DNA of 64,000 nucleotides from Pyrenula massariospora. Its lineage: Eukaryota > Ascomycota > Eurotiomycetes > Pyrenulales > Pyrenulaceae. This document shows, in pieces, positions 10,781 to 22,792 of the stretch (position 1 is its first letter; each line of letters opens with the position of its first letter). The notes under the pieces are model-generated. The model worked only from the letters and a program-made list of their open reading frames with translations, did no database searches and had not been told where the DNA came from. The translations under genes and the position numbers were made by a program. Location of the stretch: positions 2,647,230-2,711,229 of the forward strand of contig JAGFMI010000001.1 in assembly GCA_021030905.1 (NCBI GenBank), given 5' to 3'.

Positions 10781-11973
10781 TGTGTCGTAAATGAATGATG
10801 TAGGCGCAAGCGGTAGGAGATAGTCTTTATTCCTTAGACGCAGCAGGCTGAATAAACTAATAGAGCATGGCTGCTCATTCGCCGTTTCACGATAGCAACC
10901 GTCGCTATCAAGATTGATGCAACTATAGAAATGAAGACTACACAAGGTTATGTGGAGTAGTCGGACTTAAAAGAGCAACAATACGGGGTGGTTGGGACGG
11001 GCCCCGCGTTAGGCACGCGGGGCAGAAGGCAGCCTCGAGTGTGGCGGAGCCAGGCTGAGAGAGACAAAGCTGAAGAAAGATGATTGCGAACAGAGCAAGT
11101 TCGATGCTTTAACTACGCCAGCAGGGAGGTGGCTGAAGGGTTGTCAAAGTATACCGTACTAAATTCGATTAGTAGATAGGTAGAAAGAAAGTTGTTCAGG
11201 AGGACTTACCCCGGGTATGCATGGTAAAGTTCAGCGGCTTGCAATGACTGGAAGCCGATTGCGCAAGCGATTGTAAGCGGCTTCCCCCAGCCTATGGCGC
11301 CAGCAGATCAGGCATAGCAATGGCAAAGCTGACCACAAAACGCCAATCCGACAAGCCATGCCAGATCGTGACATCCTTTCTGCACGGAGGAACTCCTCGG
11401 TTGCTCGATTGTGAGTGCCGAACTATAGGACTCGCACGGAATTAGGTACTCCTAGATGTATATGCGAGATCGAAATTCTCTTAAAGACCAAGGTCTTACG
11501 GTTTTACTTGCCTTTTTGGGCGGCTCGCGATATAGGGATGGACGCTACCCAGATGAAGCTCTCGCTGTTAGTAGCTTAACGCTTCTCTTTTCGGTCAGGC
11601 GTGGGGAAAACTCTGCAGTTGAAGATCCTTGCCTGCAACTTTTTCCCTTATTTGCAACTAACATTTAAAAACTTTGATCTCCTCAAAGCTGCATGGATGA
11701 AGATTATGCATTCCGCGCCAGTGGATTCCTCTTAATACTACAAGCAGCCGCCAGCTACTGGTTGCTGATGTTAGATGATGACGATGAAAACGATTTAACG
11801 GAGGAAACCCTGAAACGGCTTGAAGAGCAGCATCGCCAAGCTGCGCCAGAAGAAAAGCGACGCGATCGCCTCGACATTCGCCGACGCGCAGATCGCCCTT
11901 CAACTTTAGGAAGTACCCAAACAAAGCCTTCTCACTCGACAACCGCTACGGCTACAATTCGAGATCCTCAGCG
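10781..11973. other. region between the NLR and WD40 genes
   Basis: This contains the divergent upstream regions of two genes pointing away from each other, plus the right copy of the flanking repeat. A 120-codon frame at 11693-12055 begins M-D-E-D-Y-A-F-R and includes a charged helix-like stretch (LTEETLKRLEEQHRQAAPEE). It overlaps the first exon of the WD40 gene in another frame, so I do not call it a separate gene. It could be a 5' leader ORF. Confidence 0.4.
11594..11835 (+). repeat. right copy of a diverged direct repeat flanking the NLR gene
   Basis: This is the partner of 6901-7125, in the same orientation. It lies just upstream of the WD40 gene's first exon. The best conserved blocks are AGTGGATTCCTC near 11720, ATGATGACGATGAA near 11776 and GGCTTGAAGAGCAG near 11817. 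The NLR gene occupies nearly all of the interval between the copies. Confidence 0.6.
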
Positions 11974-13240
11974 ATGCCCGTCTCGACGGACGCAGATCAC
12001 TTCTTCCAGACATCGTAAATTAACGGATCATCTATCACGTGAGCTTGCAAATTGACTTAATGCCCTCAGATCTTCCCTCGAGTCCACGAGCCGCCGCAAA
12101 GCCAAAGCGAAGAACAAGAACGGCAACCCAATCACGCTACCCTCAAAGGTCCTCGCCCTTAGTACCGACCCAGTCAACCCCAACGCTGTCTACGTCGCAG
12201 AGAGCGCCGGAACCGTCAAACGGCTCGATCTCACCACCCGAGAAGTGACCGCCACCTACCGTGGCCCTGCAGCCCCCGTAACAAGCCTCTGCTTCAGCAC
12301 CAACGCCCGCACCCTCTTCGCCGGCTGCTGGGACAAATCGATCTGGAGCTGGGATGTCTCGTCCCGCGACCGCATCCGTCAGTACCATGGCCACACTGAC
12401 TTTGTGAAGGCCATCCTCACTGTTCCCGCCGCCTACTCCCCAACAGGCGCCGAACTCCTGGTTTCCGGTGGCGCAGACTCCGACCTCTTATTCTGGGACT
12501 CCTCCACCGGGGCGCGCCTGTACGTTCTCAAAGGTCATACCAGAGGCATCCAAGCCCTCGCCCTCCTCCCCCCTTCCGCCCCCGAAGAAGACGAAGACGA
12601 GGATGAGAACGCAACTCTCATCTCCGCATCCAGCATCGGCACCCTGCACACCATCAAATTACCAAAACCCACCAAGCCCCAAGAAACTTCCTCATCACCC
12701 TCCTCATCATCCCCTCGGCCTCCAAAACCCCTCTCCCTCACCCTCTCCCCCCCAACCCCCATCCACGCCACAACAATCTACGCCCTCCACCTCTCCCCCT
12801 CCTCCCTCTACACCGCCTCAGCCGACACCACCGCCCTGCACATCCCCCTCTCCCCCACCCCGTCCCCATCCATCTTCGCCCTCCCCACCCCACCCCACCA
12901 CGACACATCCCTCCCTCACCCGGACTTTGTCTACGCCGTCCTCACCACCCCCAACGGGTATATCGTGACAGCGTGCAGGGACGAGGAGGTGCGCGTCTGG
13001 GACGCCGGCTCGGGGAAATTGGTGAGGACCTTTAGCGGGCATTTTGGGGCGGTGATGGGGGTGTGTTGGGTAGGGGATGGGGAGGGGGGCGGGAAGGTGG
13101 TTAGTGGGGGGGTGGATGGGACGGTGCGGGTGTGGGAGCTTAGTGCCGAGGGGGGGAAAGGGGAAAGCGGGGGAGAGGGGGGTGGGGTGGCGTTGACGGA
13201 GGAGGAGGAGAGGGAGTTGGCGGAGTTGATGGAGGAGTAG
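11974..13240 (+). CDS. WD40-repeat protein
   Basis: Exon 1 is 11974-12014 and exon 2 is 12070-13240 (403 residues). The start M-P-V-S-T-D-A-D-H-F-F-Q was chosen because it joins in frame through a GTAAAT...CTCAG intron to S-S-S-L-E-S-T-S-R-R-K. WD40 blades are visible: VYVAESAGTVKRLDL, LFAGCWDKSIWSWDVS, LLVSGGADSDLLFWDS, YIVTACRDEEVRVWDAGS and VVSGGVDGTVRVWEL, with GH-type turns (YHGHTDFV, LKGHTRGI, FSGHFGAV). About six or seven blades give one propeller. An acidic loop (EEDEDEDEN) and a Ser/Pro-rich loop are inserted between blades. WD40 propellers are protein-binding scaffolds; the partner is not evident. Third codon positions switch from C-rich to G-rich near 12965. The exact N-terminus is the least certain part. 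Confidence 0.85.
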
Positions 13241-14761
13241 GATGGTGAGAGGATAGATGGCTAGCTAATGATGGCGGGTACAACTCCAACCGTTCGAAAT
13301 CCACCAGCGAGATAGAACACTCTAGTTATCCCTCATGGCGCCTGTCTCGTCTCTGCCCCCAATTTCGAAATGTTCCAGCCAGCTATATCTATCCGCCCAC
13401 CGCTCCAAAGCTTCAGCCACCCATCCTGCCTCCTTCCTGAACTCGCGTCCAAGCGGGCGCCTCCCCCTAGTCACACACGCAACGCGCAGCACAGCACAGC
13501 ACGGCGCCAGTGGAACCTATTTCTAACTCTACGTCCGCGTGTGATGACGTGTGTGTATGGGATGTTTTAGTTCGTTTGTGTAAGCTCGGCGCTTCAGGTG
13601 TGCGGGGTGGATGTGTTGGATGGTTAAGGGGACGTAAGATGTGTGCCGGAGGAAGAAGGCGGGGAAATGTGTGAATAGGGAGGGGTACCGGTGGAGAGGA
13701 AGATTCGGGGATGCCGCCAAGCCCATTTTTCCTTCTGTTCTGGCGGGTGAGGCTCGCCACCTTAGGCTCGCGCGACCCTGGTGACGGGCGGATTCGCTGT
13801 TGATGGCGTCGGTATGATGGGTGGGTGTTGCCAGGGGGTGAAGGCTTGGGGAAGGGGAGGGGGCTGTGTTGGTAAGGCGCCTTCTCCCGCTGGATGCTGT
13901 TATCTGGGAACGGGGCGGAGTGCCGGAACCGGCCTCATAGTAGCCGTATCTTATTTGGATTTCGGCTCCGTCGTCCGCGGCTACCAGCTGTCGTAATCCA
14001 ATCAAACTTTCCACAGGATCAATCATCAAGGACGTTACGTTAGCTACAATTGCAGTGCGTTGCAAATTCAGTGTCCCATAAATCACACTGTTTGAGGAAT
14101 TATTTAGAAGATCGACCCCAAGCTTGCTTTGCCTGAGATATCTAAACTGTAAAATAGCAGATAGATCCTTGAAATATTGTTTCATGACCTGACCAAAGAA
14201 GGCTCTAGAATGAAAAACGGCAAACCGGTCGTCGATACTGTCAAAATTAATTGAGAAGGTCGCAGCGGTTGGAAAATCATTTCTGTAGGCTTGAGAGGCT
14301 TTATATCCAACTCGATGACGTTTGAATTGATGTTCTTTAGATTTGATGCCACGAGCTTATCCTCTGTTAGCTGCCTGGGAGAGAGAGGAGATGGTTGCTC
14401 ATGCGCGCAGCTCATGTAAGTAGTCGCATTATCCTGGGCGCTGCCGTCCTCTCTAGCACACCTATCCTCTGTGCTGTCGGCCATTCCCTCGGTCCCTCCC
14501 AAGACGCCACTGGAGGCGAAGGTGATCGAATCAAAGTCGTCCGTAATCGTTATATTTGTACCATGTTCTCTCAGTAGATCACCGTCAGGCGTCCCCATGA
14601 CGGCGAATGCAAGCATGCTGGCCTCTTTGTGTGGACTGTTGAATGTGGCTAGCATGTAATACCTGGGTAAGGACTGAATGATATCACTTCGCGAAAAGAA
14701 ATTGGGTACGTGAAGAATAATCAGTTTTTGGCAGGTATAGCTTTTTCTTCCGCGAAAAAAT
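13241..14761. other. intergenic region, no gene supported
   Basis: The two neighbouring genes converge here. The interval has another C-rich to G-rich switch near 13560. Minus-strand frames at 13529-14185 and 14182-14775 are long but have no recognisable domain. Neither joins the upstream membrane-protein gene in frame, because that gene ends at a stop at 14762. Confidence 0.45.
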
Positions 14762-17212
14762 CTAGCGATCATCACCGATTGGTCCTATTGCAGCTATAAC
14801 CGCGTCGTCATGCTCGTTGTTGTCATGCTCGCAGTCGTTATGCTCGCCGTCGTTATGCTCGTCGTCATCGTGCTCTTCGTCATGTCCCCAATTGTCAAGC
14901 GCTGCACCGTGACAATCAGCAGGTGGATTAGGACTAGCAGCATCTGCTCCTTCGGACGAGACTCGTGCGCTAGAATCAGCTTCTTCTGTTGCCTGCATTG
15001 CATCAAGTTTCCCCTCACTGGGTCCTCCGGCCATAGGCTCATTACAAGTCGTTTGTTGTGCTTTGAACCGTGGATGTCCTGGGTCCGAGAGATCTAGAGT
15101 TGCGAGTCGCTCGCCCGGCTGCGTAGTAGGCACCAAACCAATCTCACGTGCCCATGTGCCAGCACCAACCTCCTCATGGACAAAGCTCTGCAATTGCAAT
15201 GTCTCATTTAGCCACCATTCAGTCAGGGCATAGTTATCCCATCGCCATCTTCGTTGGATCCAGTGGAGTATATACTCGAGAGAGTATGAAACTGCAATTA
15301 AAACGCCGCCAATAATCAAGGTAAGGACTAGTCCGAAAGTCGAGAACGAAGTATAGTTGGTGCTCAAAATCTTCTATAAGCGCGAAGTAAGTAACAGGGG
15401 TCTTTGAAGGTGGGAGCCCAAGTGTAACATACCTGGTTCGCACAGAACTCACGGTCGATACTGTTCTGTGGAGGCCAAAGATGCGTTTCCATGCCAGGGT
15501 ATTTGGGACCATTTGCAGTCTCGGCGAAAGCTCGCTGTAGTGTAGCTAGCTGTATGCTAACCCAGGATTCGACGTCAAGCTGCCACTGGTTATGTGGCAA
15601 CCTTCCCTGAGCACCAGCAAGAAAAGTCCTCCGGCTAGATAGCGCAGAACTACCTAACTCTGAAATGATGTAATCCTGGTTAAAGCTAAAAGAATTCCAT
15701 GTATCGAGAAAGCTGTGAAATCTTGTCGCTTCAGTGTAATCACGCCATGGAAAAATGACTGGAGGGACTTCAGGAATTAATACTTCATAATCAAGTAATT
15801 TGGGACTTGTAAGAGGACTGCAGCCTTGCTGAAGAGGTATATTAGGGTTGCAAAATTGCCATTGGATAGCACAACCAAGGGCATTCGTAGGGCTGTCAGC
15901 AAACCACATCTGGGCAGTCTCTAGACCAACCGAGCTGCCTAAATATTCGAGGTCAAAGGGGCCTTGATGTACTGAGTACCACGGATCATCAATAGGGCTA
16001 GAGAATAAGACGGAGTTTGATGATAAGAATACAAGTGTTGTATCTGCGTCAGTCCTAGTGAGCTCTGGAATGGTTGCAAAAGATGCGGCTTCTGAATCGC
16101 TATTATTAGCAAATGCATACATAGACCTATAAAATTATAAGTACACCTGTATATGCCCTCTAGCCCTCAAGAGGTATAGGTGGTTGTATCTGATAGTGAA
16201 CTTACCTAATTACGTAGTCCCTATCATATGAAGTGGCTTGAATAATGCTAGATGCATTCCTGTAGGCGTTGAGCGGATACTGATATGTGAAATTAATCGG
16301 AGGTTGAGATGTTTCTGGCCCATAGAAGTACCGCATCCATGATTGCTTTGATGCGGATTGCACGAGGGTACCATTTTGGTTCGTCGGACCTTCTACAACG
16401 CGGCTATAGCCTTCGAGAACTAACGGAGCGCAATGCGTAATAAAGCGAGACGTGATTCGTTTCTCTGGAGGCGCATTAATTCCAAAGTCGTAGTGACTGT
16501 CGAGGTAGCCAGTATCGATGACCAAGTTAGATGTATTGCTATGACAGACTTTTCGATGGAAAGGACAAGATGCATTCCGCGTAACTGAGACAGGAAGAGA
16601 TGGCTTTATGAACGTTTTGCAGTTTTCAGTTGAGTTATTCAAGGTATAGCACTGCTGAGCCTGCTGAGAAGCATCTTGGATGAGTTCTGATTGGTACGGC
16701 TGTATTATGGTCGCTTCGTCTTGGACACTAAAAGATGAATCATTCAGCCAAGCACAACCATGCCCAGATAGTAGAACTTCGTTGCCAACAGACGATGATA
16801 CTTGTGAAGAGAAGACACCAGCGACGGCGAAGGCGAGACCAGCGACCAGACTGACTAACGCTAATGGACCGACTCTCCGGTAGACGTAGTCATTTGATTT
16901 ACGCCAAGCCCAAACGACCTTGAGAAGATTCCAGAAGGCTTCATCCGCAGTCGAGGAATTTCGTAAGATAGCCTGTCGCTGATGAAACAGCGCATCCTTA
17001 GGTGAGTCTTTAGCAAGACATAAATAGATGGTAAAAGCAGTAATCTTCCAAATGCGAGACCCGGCGAAGGAAACGAACATAGCGAGAAAAGCTGTGAGTA
17101 GAACGCCATCGCGCCTTGTCAAAGTGATAGTCGAGCCTCGAACACTGCTGCCAAGAGACCAATTTATCCAGTGGCCGAGGTGAACGTTCGTTGTGTCCAG
17201 CACAGCAGACAT
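14762..17212 (-). CDS. large fungal multi-spanning membrane protein of unknown function
   Basis: Three exons on the minus strand: 17212-16206, 16126-15433 and 15373-14762 (770 residues). All junctions keep frame with GTAAG/GTATG donors and TATAG acceptors. An in-frame GTG at 17224 was not used. Hydrophobic segments occur near GVLLTAFLAMFVSFAG, in VGPLALVSLVAGLAFAVAGV, and near the C-terminus at FGLVLTLIIGGVLIAVSYSL. Between the second and third lies a long N-glycosylation-rich and Cys-containing region that should be extracytoplasmic. This topology belongs to a large uncharacterised family widespread in Pezizomycotina; I know no assigned function. The tail ends with a short tandem array of E-H-(D/N)-(D/N)-type units coded at about 14800-14890. 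The gene sits alone, next to a gene desert. Confidence 0.8.
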
Positions 17213-19819
17213 ATTCGCAGACACAGAATGCTAGGAAGTGATGACTATAAGGTTGCTATGACACAGATTGATGAAGAAAGAAGGATAGTGTTCTCAAAAC
17301 ATGAAGCTATAAGCCAGGAGGGGTGCCTTTATGTAAAGGTTGGAAAGTTTCGCCACGGTATGACCTTGTCTTCCAACGCGCAAATGCATATCAAATTGAA
17401 AAATAAAGATAGTCAAAAACAGGTAAATGAGTTGCGTTGAACTGCATCCACATGAAGGTCTCTTGCATATTCACCAGGTTGCCTGCCCAAAGGAAGAATA
17501 ATGAAGCGGCGTAGCACAAGAGGATGCATTACATGCATTACGGAATGATTGCCTTTCAGTAGCTTGATAACGACTGCAGGGTCGATCCTGGAGAATTGGA
17601 TCAGCGGAAAAAAGGCGACATCGCCTGAGCGGACCGCGCCGAGAGTGGCCCCATGTTGCGTCGCAGCAGAGCTGTATGTAGAAATCTGCGAAATAATGAC
17701 ATACAAGATGCAGGCTAGCCTCAGCGGGCGGATGTGAGAGTTCAGGTTGCTGATATCGATGCGGCTGGCTGGTACGGATCAGCCTACTGCGCTGGATCGA
17801 TCGGCGAGGCAGAATCGGTGGATTGTAATCATCCGTTTTCGCGGGCATAGTTAGGTCCTTCTAGAGTGCGCGGCCATCGCATATTTCAATTTCTGATACC
17901 ACAGAGACCAGAAGGTCCCAAATGAACCTCCGGGAGAAGCATAGGAATCACCTCTTATCTTAGAAGAGCTGTGGGAGAATGACCATGTCGGGTCTAAACC
18001 TCGAGGCAAATGGTGGCGAAGAAAGCCACATTCGCAGCATAGTCAGCTTCCATCATCACATATTACCATCGCAGGCAGCTGTGCCAGTATGCTAGGTAGA
18101 AGACAGCCTTCTCTGCTTAGCCAACATCATCAGTCGTCTCAAAGTTCATCCGGATCACAAATTCTGGACCACAAGTCCATAGCCTCGATAACCAGATCCA
18201 CAATTCCCCAGTTCTGACCATGCGTTAGACGGGCCAAAAACAGGTGCAGGTTCTCTCTTGGATGTCGAGCCTAGGAGTCGTTCTCATTCTCAACCCCGCT
18301 TTTAGCGTTGCCTGACCTCCCTGCTTGGTGACCTGGTGTGTTTTCGGGAGTGACGAATGATATAACATGCAGCCCAGACACAAGCACTGAGAAGATCCGT
18401 TGTTGGTGAGGGTGTCAACGATGCAAGGATGGAATTGATTGCCATAGGTTGTTTCAGTTTGCGTCGCGATCTGGTCTAGTACGGCGAACCCGCCTCGTTC
18501 CTCTACCGCTGCTGAAACGGAGCTTGCCTCCGATGGAATGGAGCGTAGTTGAGACGTTGATCTGGTTATAGCTTTTGAGCAACCACAATGACCATGTTCA
18601 TCAGATGATCACGATAGCTCCGAAAACAGCACCACACTACGCGATCCACGCAATAAGAACGGAATCTCTGAAGCTTGGGGGGAAACTGTAGCGAGATTTC
18701 TATCGGCGGGTTAACCCCACTCTGAAAAGCCTTGGGTTATATCGGAGAAAGCAATGTCTTGTAGATCGGCTTATCCTGAGGTGCCATGATATGCTTATGT
18801 GTGTATACTACGGCTCGTCCCGGCGTAACCTATGGCCGCCTCCATCATCTAGTCTAACAATTACGGCCAAATGCCACCTAGCATGGACTAGAGCTGGGGC
18901 TAGACGCGAGCCAAGCTCATCGACAACAGCCTTGAAAGCTCTGCTCATGTCTCAGCTTAGCGAAATTCCAACTGCAACATAGCCTGTTCTCGTTCCTAGT
19001 CTCTGGTGGCTCGACAGCGCGCGCAACGAAGTCAGGCATGCGTGCTTGCGAGACGCTTCTGGGAAACCGAAGGAAAGGCTCTTCTGTAGGAGGATGATTC
19101 AAGAAGCTGGAGCTTCGAGGGGGCTAAATGCAAGGGGGAGGGACAGTAGATGCAGGGCAAGTATCACGTAATAAGGCTCAATGGCTTCTTCCAGCTGCGA
19201 CCAAAATCGGGAGTCGTAAGGCGGCTATCCAGACCCTCCTCGTCATTGGCCATGCAACAAGCAGAACCGAAATAGATAGGATGCACTTGGTATTACACAG
19301 CGCTAGGTAAGAGCAGCAATTGATCGCCATACCAAAATTGAGTTTTGCGATTGGTAGCACATCGCTACGTTGGATCAACACGCCGCGATAATGCTGATGA
19401 TTCAGGTCGTTGACAGGCATAAAGAAATTCGCATCAATGGATCGTGATTTTCAGCCTATCAATCATGCAGCTAGAACTCCCCCCTCCCCTGGTAAGGCGG
19501 CAAACTTCAGGAAGCTGATGATAAATCTCCCAAGACGGCAGGGTAGCCATGACTAAGCACCAACTAGCTGCAGATTTGGAGAGCTGATCTCTGGACGTTA
19601 TGCGTGCTCATATGCGTGAAACACTGCGCACTACCCCTTCAAGGTTGCAAAAGCATAGGAGTTTTCGCTCCACCACGCTCGGACCCGCACGGCATATGGC
19701 TGCAATACTTTGATTCGGGGAATCGTCGACGACGATAGCTTCCCAGATATAGTTTTATTGAAGTTTAAAATTCTACAAGTTGAGTTGACTACATTTTGCA
19801 AATCTCTGAAGACAGATAC

Positions 19820-19970
19820 CCCCTCAGCTGTTAACAATGTCGAGGGTTTTTTGATTGGTCTGCCTTAGTCCGTGCCAACCCGGCCCAGGGATGGCACGGA
19901 CAGAATTTGGGATGGCACGGATCGAGGCAGACCAATCAAAAAACCTTCGACATTGTTAACAGCCGAGGGG
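19820..19970. repeat. near-perfect inverted repeat (46-nt arms, 59-nt spacer)
   Basis: The arm 19820-19865 is the reverse complement of 19925-19970 with two mismatches. The inner 36 bases start GTTAACAATGTCGA and have one mismatch. The spacer holds three copies of an 8-mer: CCGTGCCA once and TGGCACGG twice. One CCGTGCCA/TGGCACGG pair itself forms a smaller hairpin. This fits a MITE-like foldback element or the fused ends of a DNA transposon. No target-site duplication could be defined by eye. Confidence 0.8.
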
Positions 19971-22708
19971 ATAGAATCTAGAGCACTATAATAAATACTA
20001 GTAGTAATAAAACCGCCTTTTAAGGCTACTTCAAAATTATTTTGTTCTCTATCAGTGTTGAGCAATTCCTGCTGATTTATTAATTTGCAATGTTCTTAAT
20101 CTAAATATGTCGCAGATTGCCCTCCACCATTCTGACAGTTATAGGTATGATATTGCTTGCATTATCCATTCCTCGTTCTGCAACAAAGTATTGAAGTAGG
20201 TACCTGGCTGCTTATTATATATAATCAAGAAATTTTAAGGACCAATTTGATTATTTTTGCGCTGCTCCTTCACTGCTTATTCGCACTGATGTTCCTTCTC
20301 TTCTTGGCGCTATTTCTATTGACACTGTTCCTCACGTCGTGCTATGTAAACTGCCGCTTCCTATTCTCTAACCTCTCTTTATGTCTCCCTTTGAAGCTTT
20401 TTATCCTTCATATGACGTATCTCAATTTCTTGTTGGGACGAGGGGCGGTGGGGGGCTACACTGCGTGAAAACCTAAATGGACTCTTCGGCTGGCATCGGG
20501 ACATGGAATAGCATAGGATGGAATAGCGCGCGTCATTTCGTTCTGTAGAGAGGGTAAACAAGATGGGAGGCGGTCGAGGAAGCTTTAGGGAAGGAGGCGA
20601 ACGGACATAGGATTAAAGTTACAATAGGAGGAAGGTGTGATGTATCGTTTTTGCCTTTTCTGAACCGACCCAACTCTAATAGTTTGGTCAGTGGTGGCTG
20701 GCAGGCAGGGCTGGGACCTAAAGTTCGCCGAACTGTGCCGCCTGGCTATACTGTCGGTATGGAAATAGGGTCAAAGATTCTCACTGTTACTGGGATAGAG
20801 CGGAGGTGGGGAGCTGAAATCGTTGAGGCAGGAGAGTATCAACTAGAGGGAACTAATTACATCAGCTCACGCCCTAGCTCGTGCCCAAAGCCAAGGCCGA
20901 GTATGACGGTTGTGAAAATTGTCATTAGCACGGCAACGGTGCAAGTGGGCCAGAGAATGCTCGAGGAAGTGCTGTAGTGATAATGTTCTGACTTTTGTTT
21001 CGCATCATTTCCCTTGCCAGATCGGGAACAGAAATGTGCCAGCGACATGTTTCCGAGATCGTTCGTATTGCGTTCGTTTGTGTCATCTCGAGATATTCGG
21101 GTATCGTAAGAGTTTGGTGACATCGATGCTTCATTGGGCCATTTGATTAATCTAGAGAGAAACAGGCATCAAAAACGGACGTGAAGGTTGAGCATTGTGG
21201 ACACGAGGCTGTCCTGGGAAACAGTGTTTGGTATAGGACACATGGTCTTGCCATTTCCGAACTGGCGCTGTCCGCCTATAACGAAGCTCTAGGCGTCTTT
21301 TATCGCCGTACCATCTTGAAGATCTTCCGGATCTGGAATGTGTCTAATTCCCCCTAGAAAGCTTGCCCTAAGAAGCGGGAGGCATGATCTGGGCAGGACT
21401 TGAGAAAGGTTTTATAGCTTGCAACCTAGCTTTGACAAGAGTCGGGCATGAGGTGCAGGTCATCATTATTGGAACCATGGAATTGGTACGGGACTCTGAA
21501 AGTGAAGAAGAAAATAGAGAGCCGACCGTGTAACTTCTTTTCGGAAACTTACCATTCCGAAACATGTTTGCCTAGCAAAGTATGAGTACAATGATGAAGT
21601 GAGATTCCTGGACCCACAGGTTTTCGCTGATAGCTGCCAGCGCGAGCACTGACATGGTCTGCACAAAATCTGGAGGGATTTGACTGCGTTGGAAGGCGTT
21701 TGTATTCGGTACGTAAACATCAGATTCACGGGCCGAAGCGTCATTTTGGAAATGACCGATCCTCGATCGGCTGAGCACCGATCGTAGCGCAATTTTCTAC
21801 AAGCACCGCAACTTCAGTCATCAGTGGAGGAATACAGAAATGAGAAAATCGTGAACATTCCAGATAAGTTTGAAAAAGCGAGATCGCAGCCAGGTTGCAG
21901 GCTTACGCACTGAGATAATCATGCTACTCGGGGATTATCCGACATCAACGCGCTATCACGTGGCAAGAGCATCGCGTCACCTAAAAGAGGCTTGGTGCAG
22001 CTGGTGGTATCAAGCAGACACTGTGTGTCAACAACGCCACCAACGCCAGACACGGCAAGGCCACAGGCATCTGCCATTAGGTCCCACCAAGAGACATAGC
22101 GACGTGGTTTCACAGTCTAGATGTGACCGAAATCGACGACTTTCGAGGAGCAATAACATCGGGATTTCAAAACGGCAGCTTCCCGCGTCGAATTAAAATT
22201 TTCGTTGGTGGGATACTTTCGAACATCTCCTGCAAACGGGAGTTTCTGGAGAGCATGTCACGCAGCGGGGGCAGCAATCGAAAGAATGACCTTGCAGGGT
22301 TGCGGGACGGGGCAAGGGCCTGTTGAGCATGGCATCTTCAAGGACACTGCTTAGGTCAGAATGGCAGCGATACCAAGCCAGCAGATTCCCGGATTATCAG
22401 ATTCAGTATCTTCCTTCCTCGCTAGGCTTTCCCTGGACGGAGTAATTGGTCGCAGTGTTCCAGGCTTGGACCATCTATGGGCGGATCTAGGTCATTGAAA
22501 GATGTCTCTTGCTGTAGGAGGGTAGAAAAAGAAATTCGACCGAGATATTATGGCAGAACACTAGGACAGAGAGCATTGTAGAATGGTCCACCACTAATCT
22601 ATTCCGCAAGAATCATCATTCGCGTATACGGAAAATGTCGCAAGGAAGGGCGGAAGGAAATTTCTTCAAAGAAGTCCGGGGCGGCCGCCGTGATTACCAA
22701 TCCTATTC

Positions 22709-22720
22709 TAGTGGCGGCCG
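22709..22720 (-). promoter_or_regulatory. candidate regulator site, copy 1 (CGGCCGCCACTA)
   Basis: This 12-mer on the minus strand lies 73 bases upstream of the Zn2Cys6 regulator's start codon. The identical 12-mer is found on the plus strand upstream of the adjacent dehydrogenase. Zn2Cys6 proteins usually bind CGG-type half-sites, and the motif contains CGG and CCG. A second GGCGGCCGCC palindrome lies just upstream near 22680. Function is inferred. Confidence 0.4.
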
Positions 22721-22792
22721 AAGGGACCTCAAGCGGAAACACCTCACGCTTTGACAATTCTTTCCTGCTTGCCGACATGATTATTGGCTTTG

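Larger units (their letters stand above)
17213..22792. other. 5.6-kb gene desert
   Basis: No convincing gene on either strand. Frames are under about 125 codons and show no domains. A short hydrophobic C-terminal-like frame on the minus strand (20857-21123) and several plus frames near 21870-22326 might be remnants, but I cannot name a parent. Base composition is mixed and not obviously RIP-like. The one clear structure is the palindrome at 19820-19970. Confidence 0.5.

Noticed and set aside
11693-12055. 120-codon plus frame M-D-E-D-Y-A-F-R with a charged helix
   Set aside because: It overlaps exon 1 of the WD40 gene in a different frame and does not splice into it in frame; the stretch is part of the flanking repeat. 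Kept only as a possible leader ORF.
13529-14185. 218-codon minus frame
   Set aside because: It has low-complexity Pro/Thr/His-rich composition created by the C/G skew, with no domain.
14182-14775. 197-codon minus frame after the membrane protein gene
   Set aside because: It is out of frame with the upstream gene, has no domain, and I found no splice that would make it an exon.
20857-21123. Minus frame with a hydrophobic C-terminus
   Set aside because: It is a single short frame with no partner exon and no recognisable family.
17213-22792. RIP-mutated transposon as the cause of the desert
   Set aside because: Base composition is not strongly AT-rich and no long TpA-rich frame with transposase or reverse-transcriptase remains was visible; not excluded without computing RIP indices.
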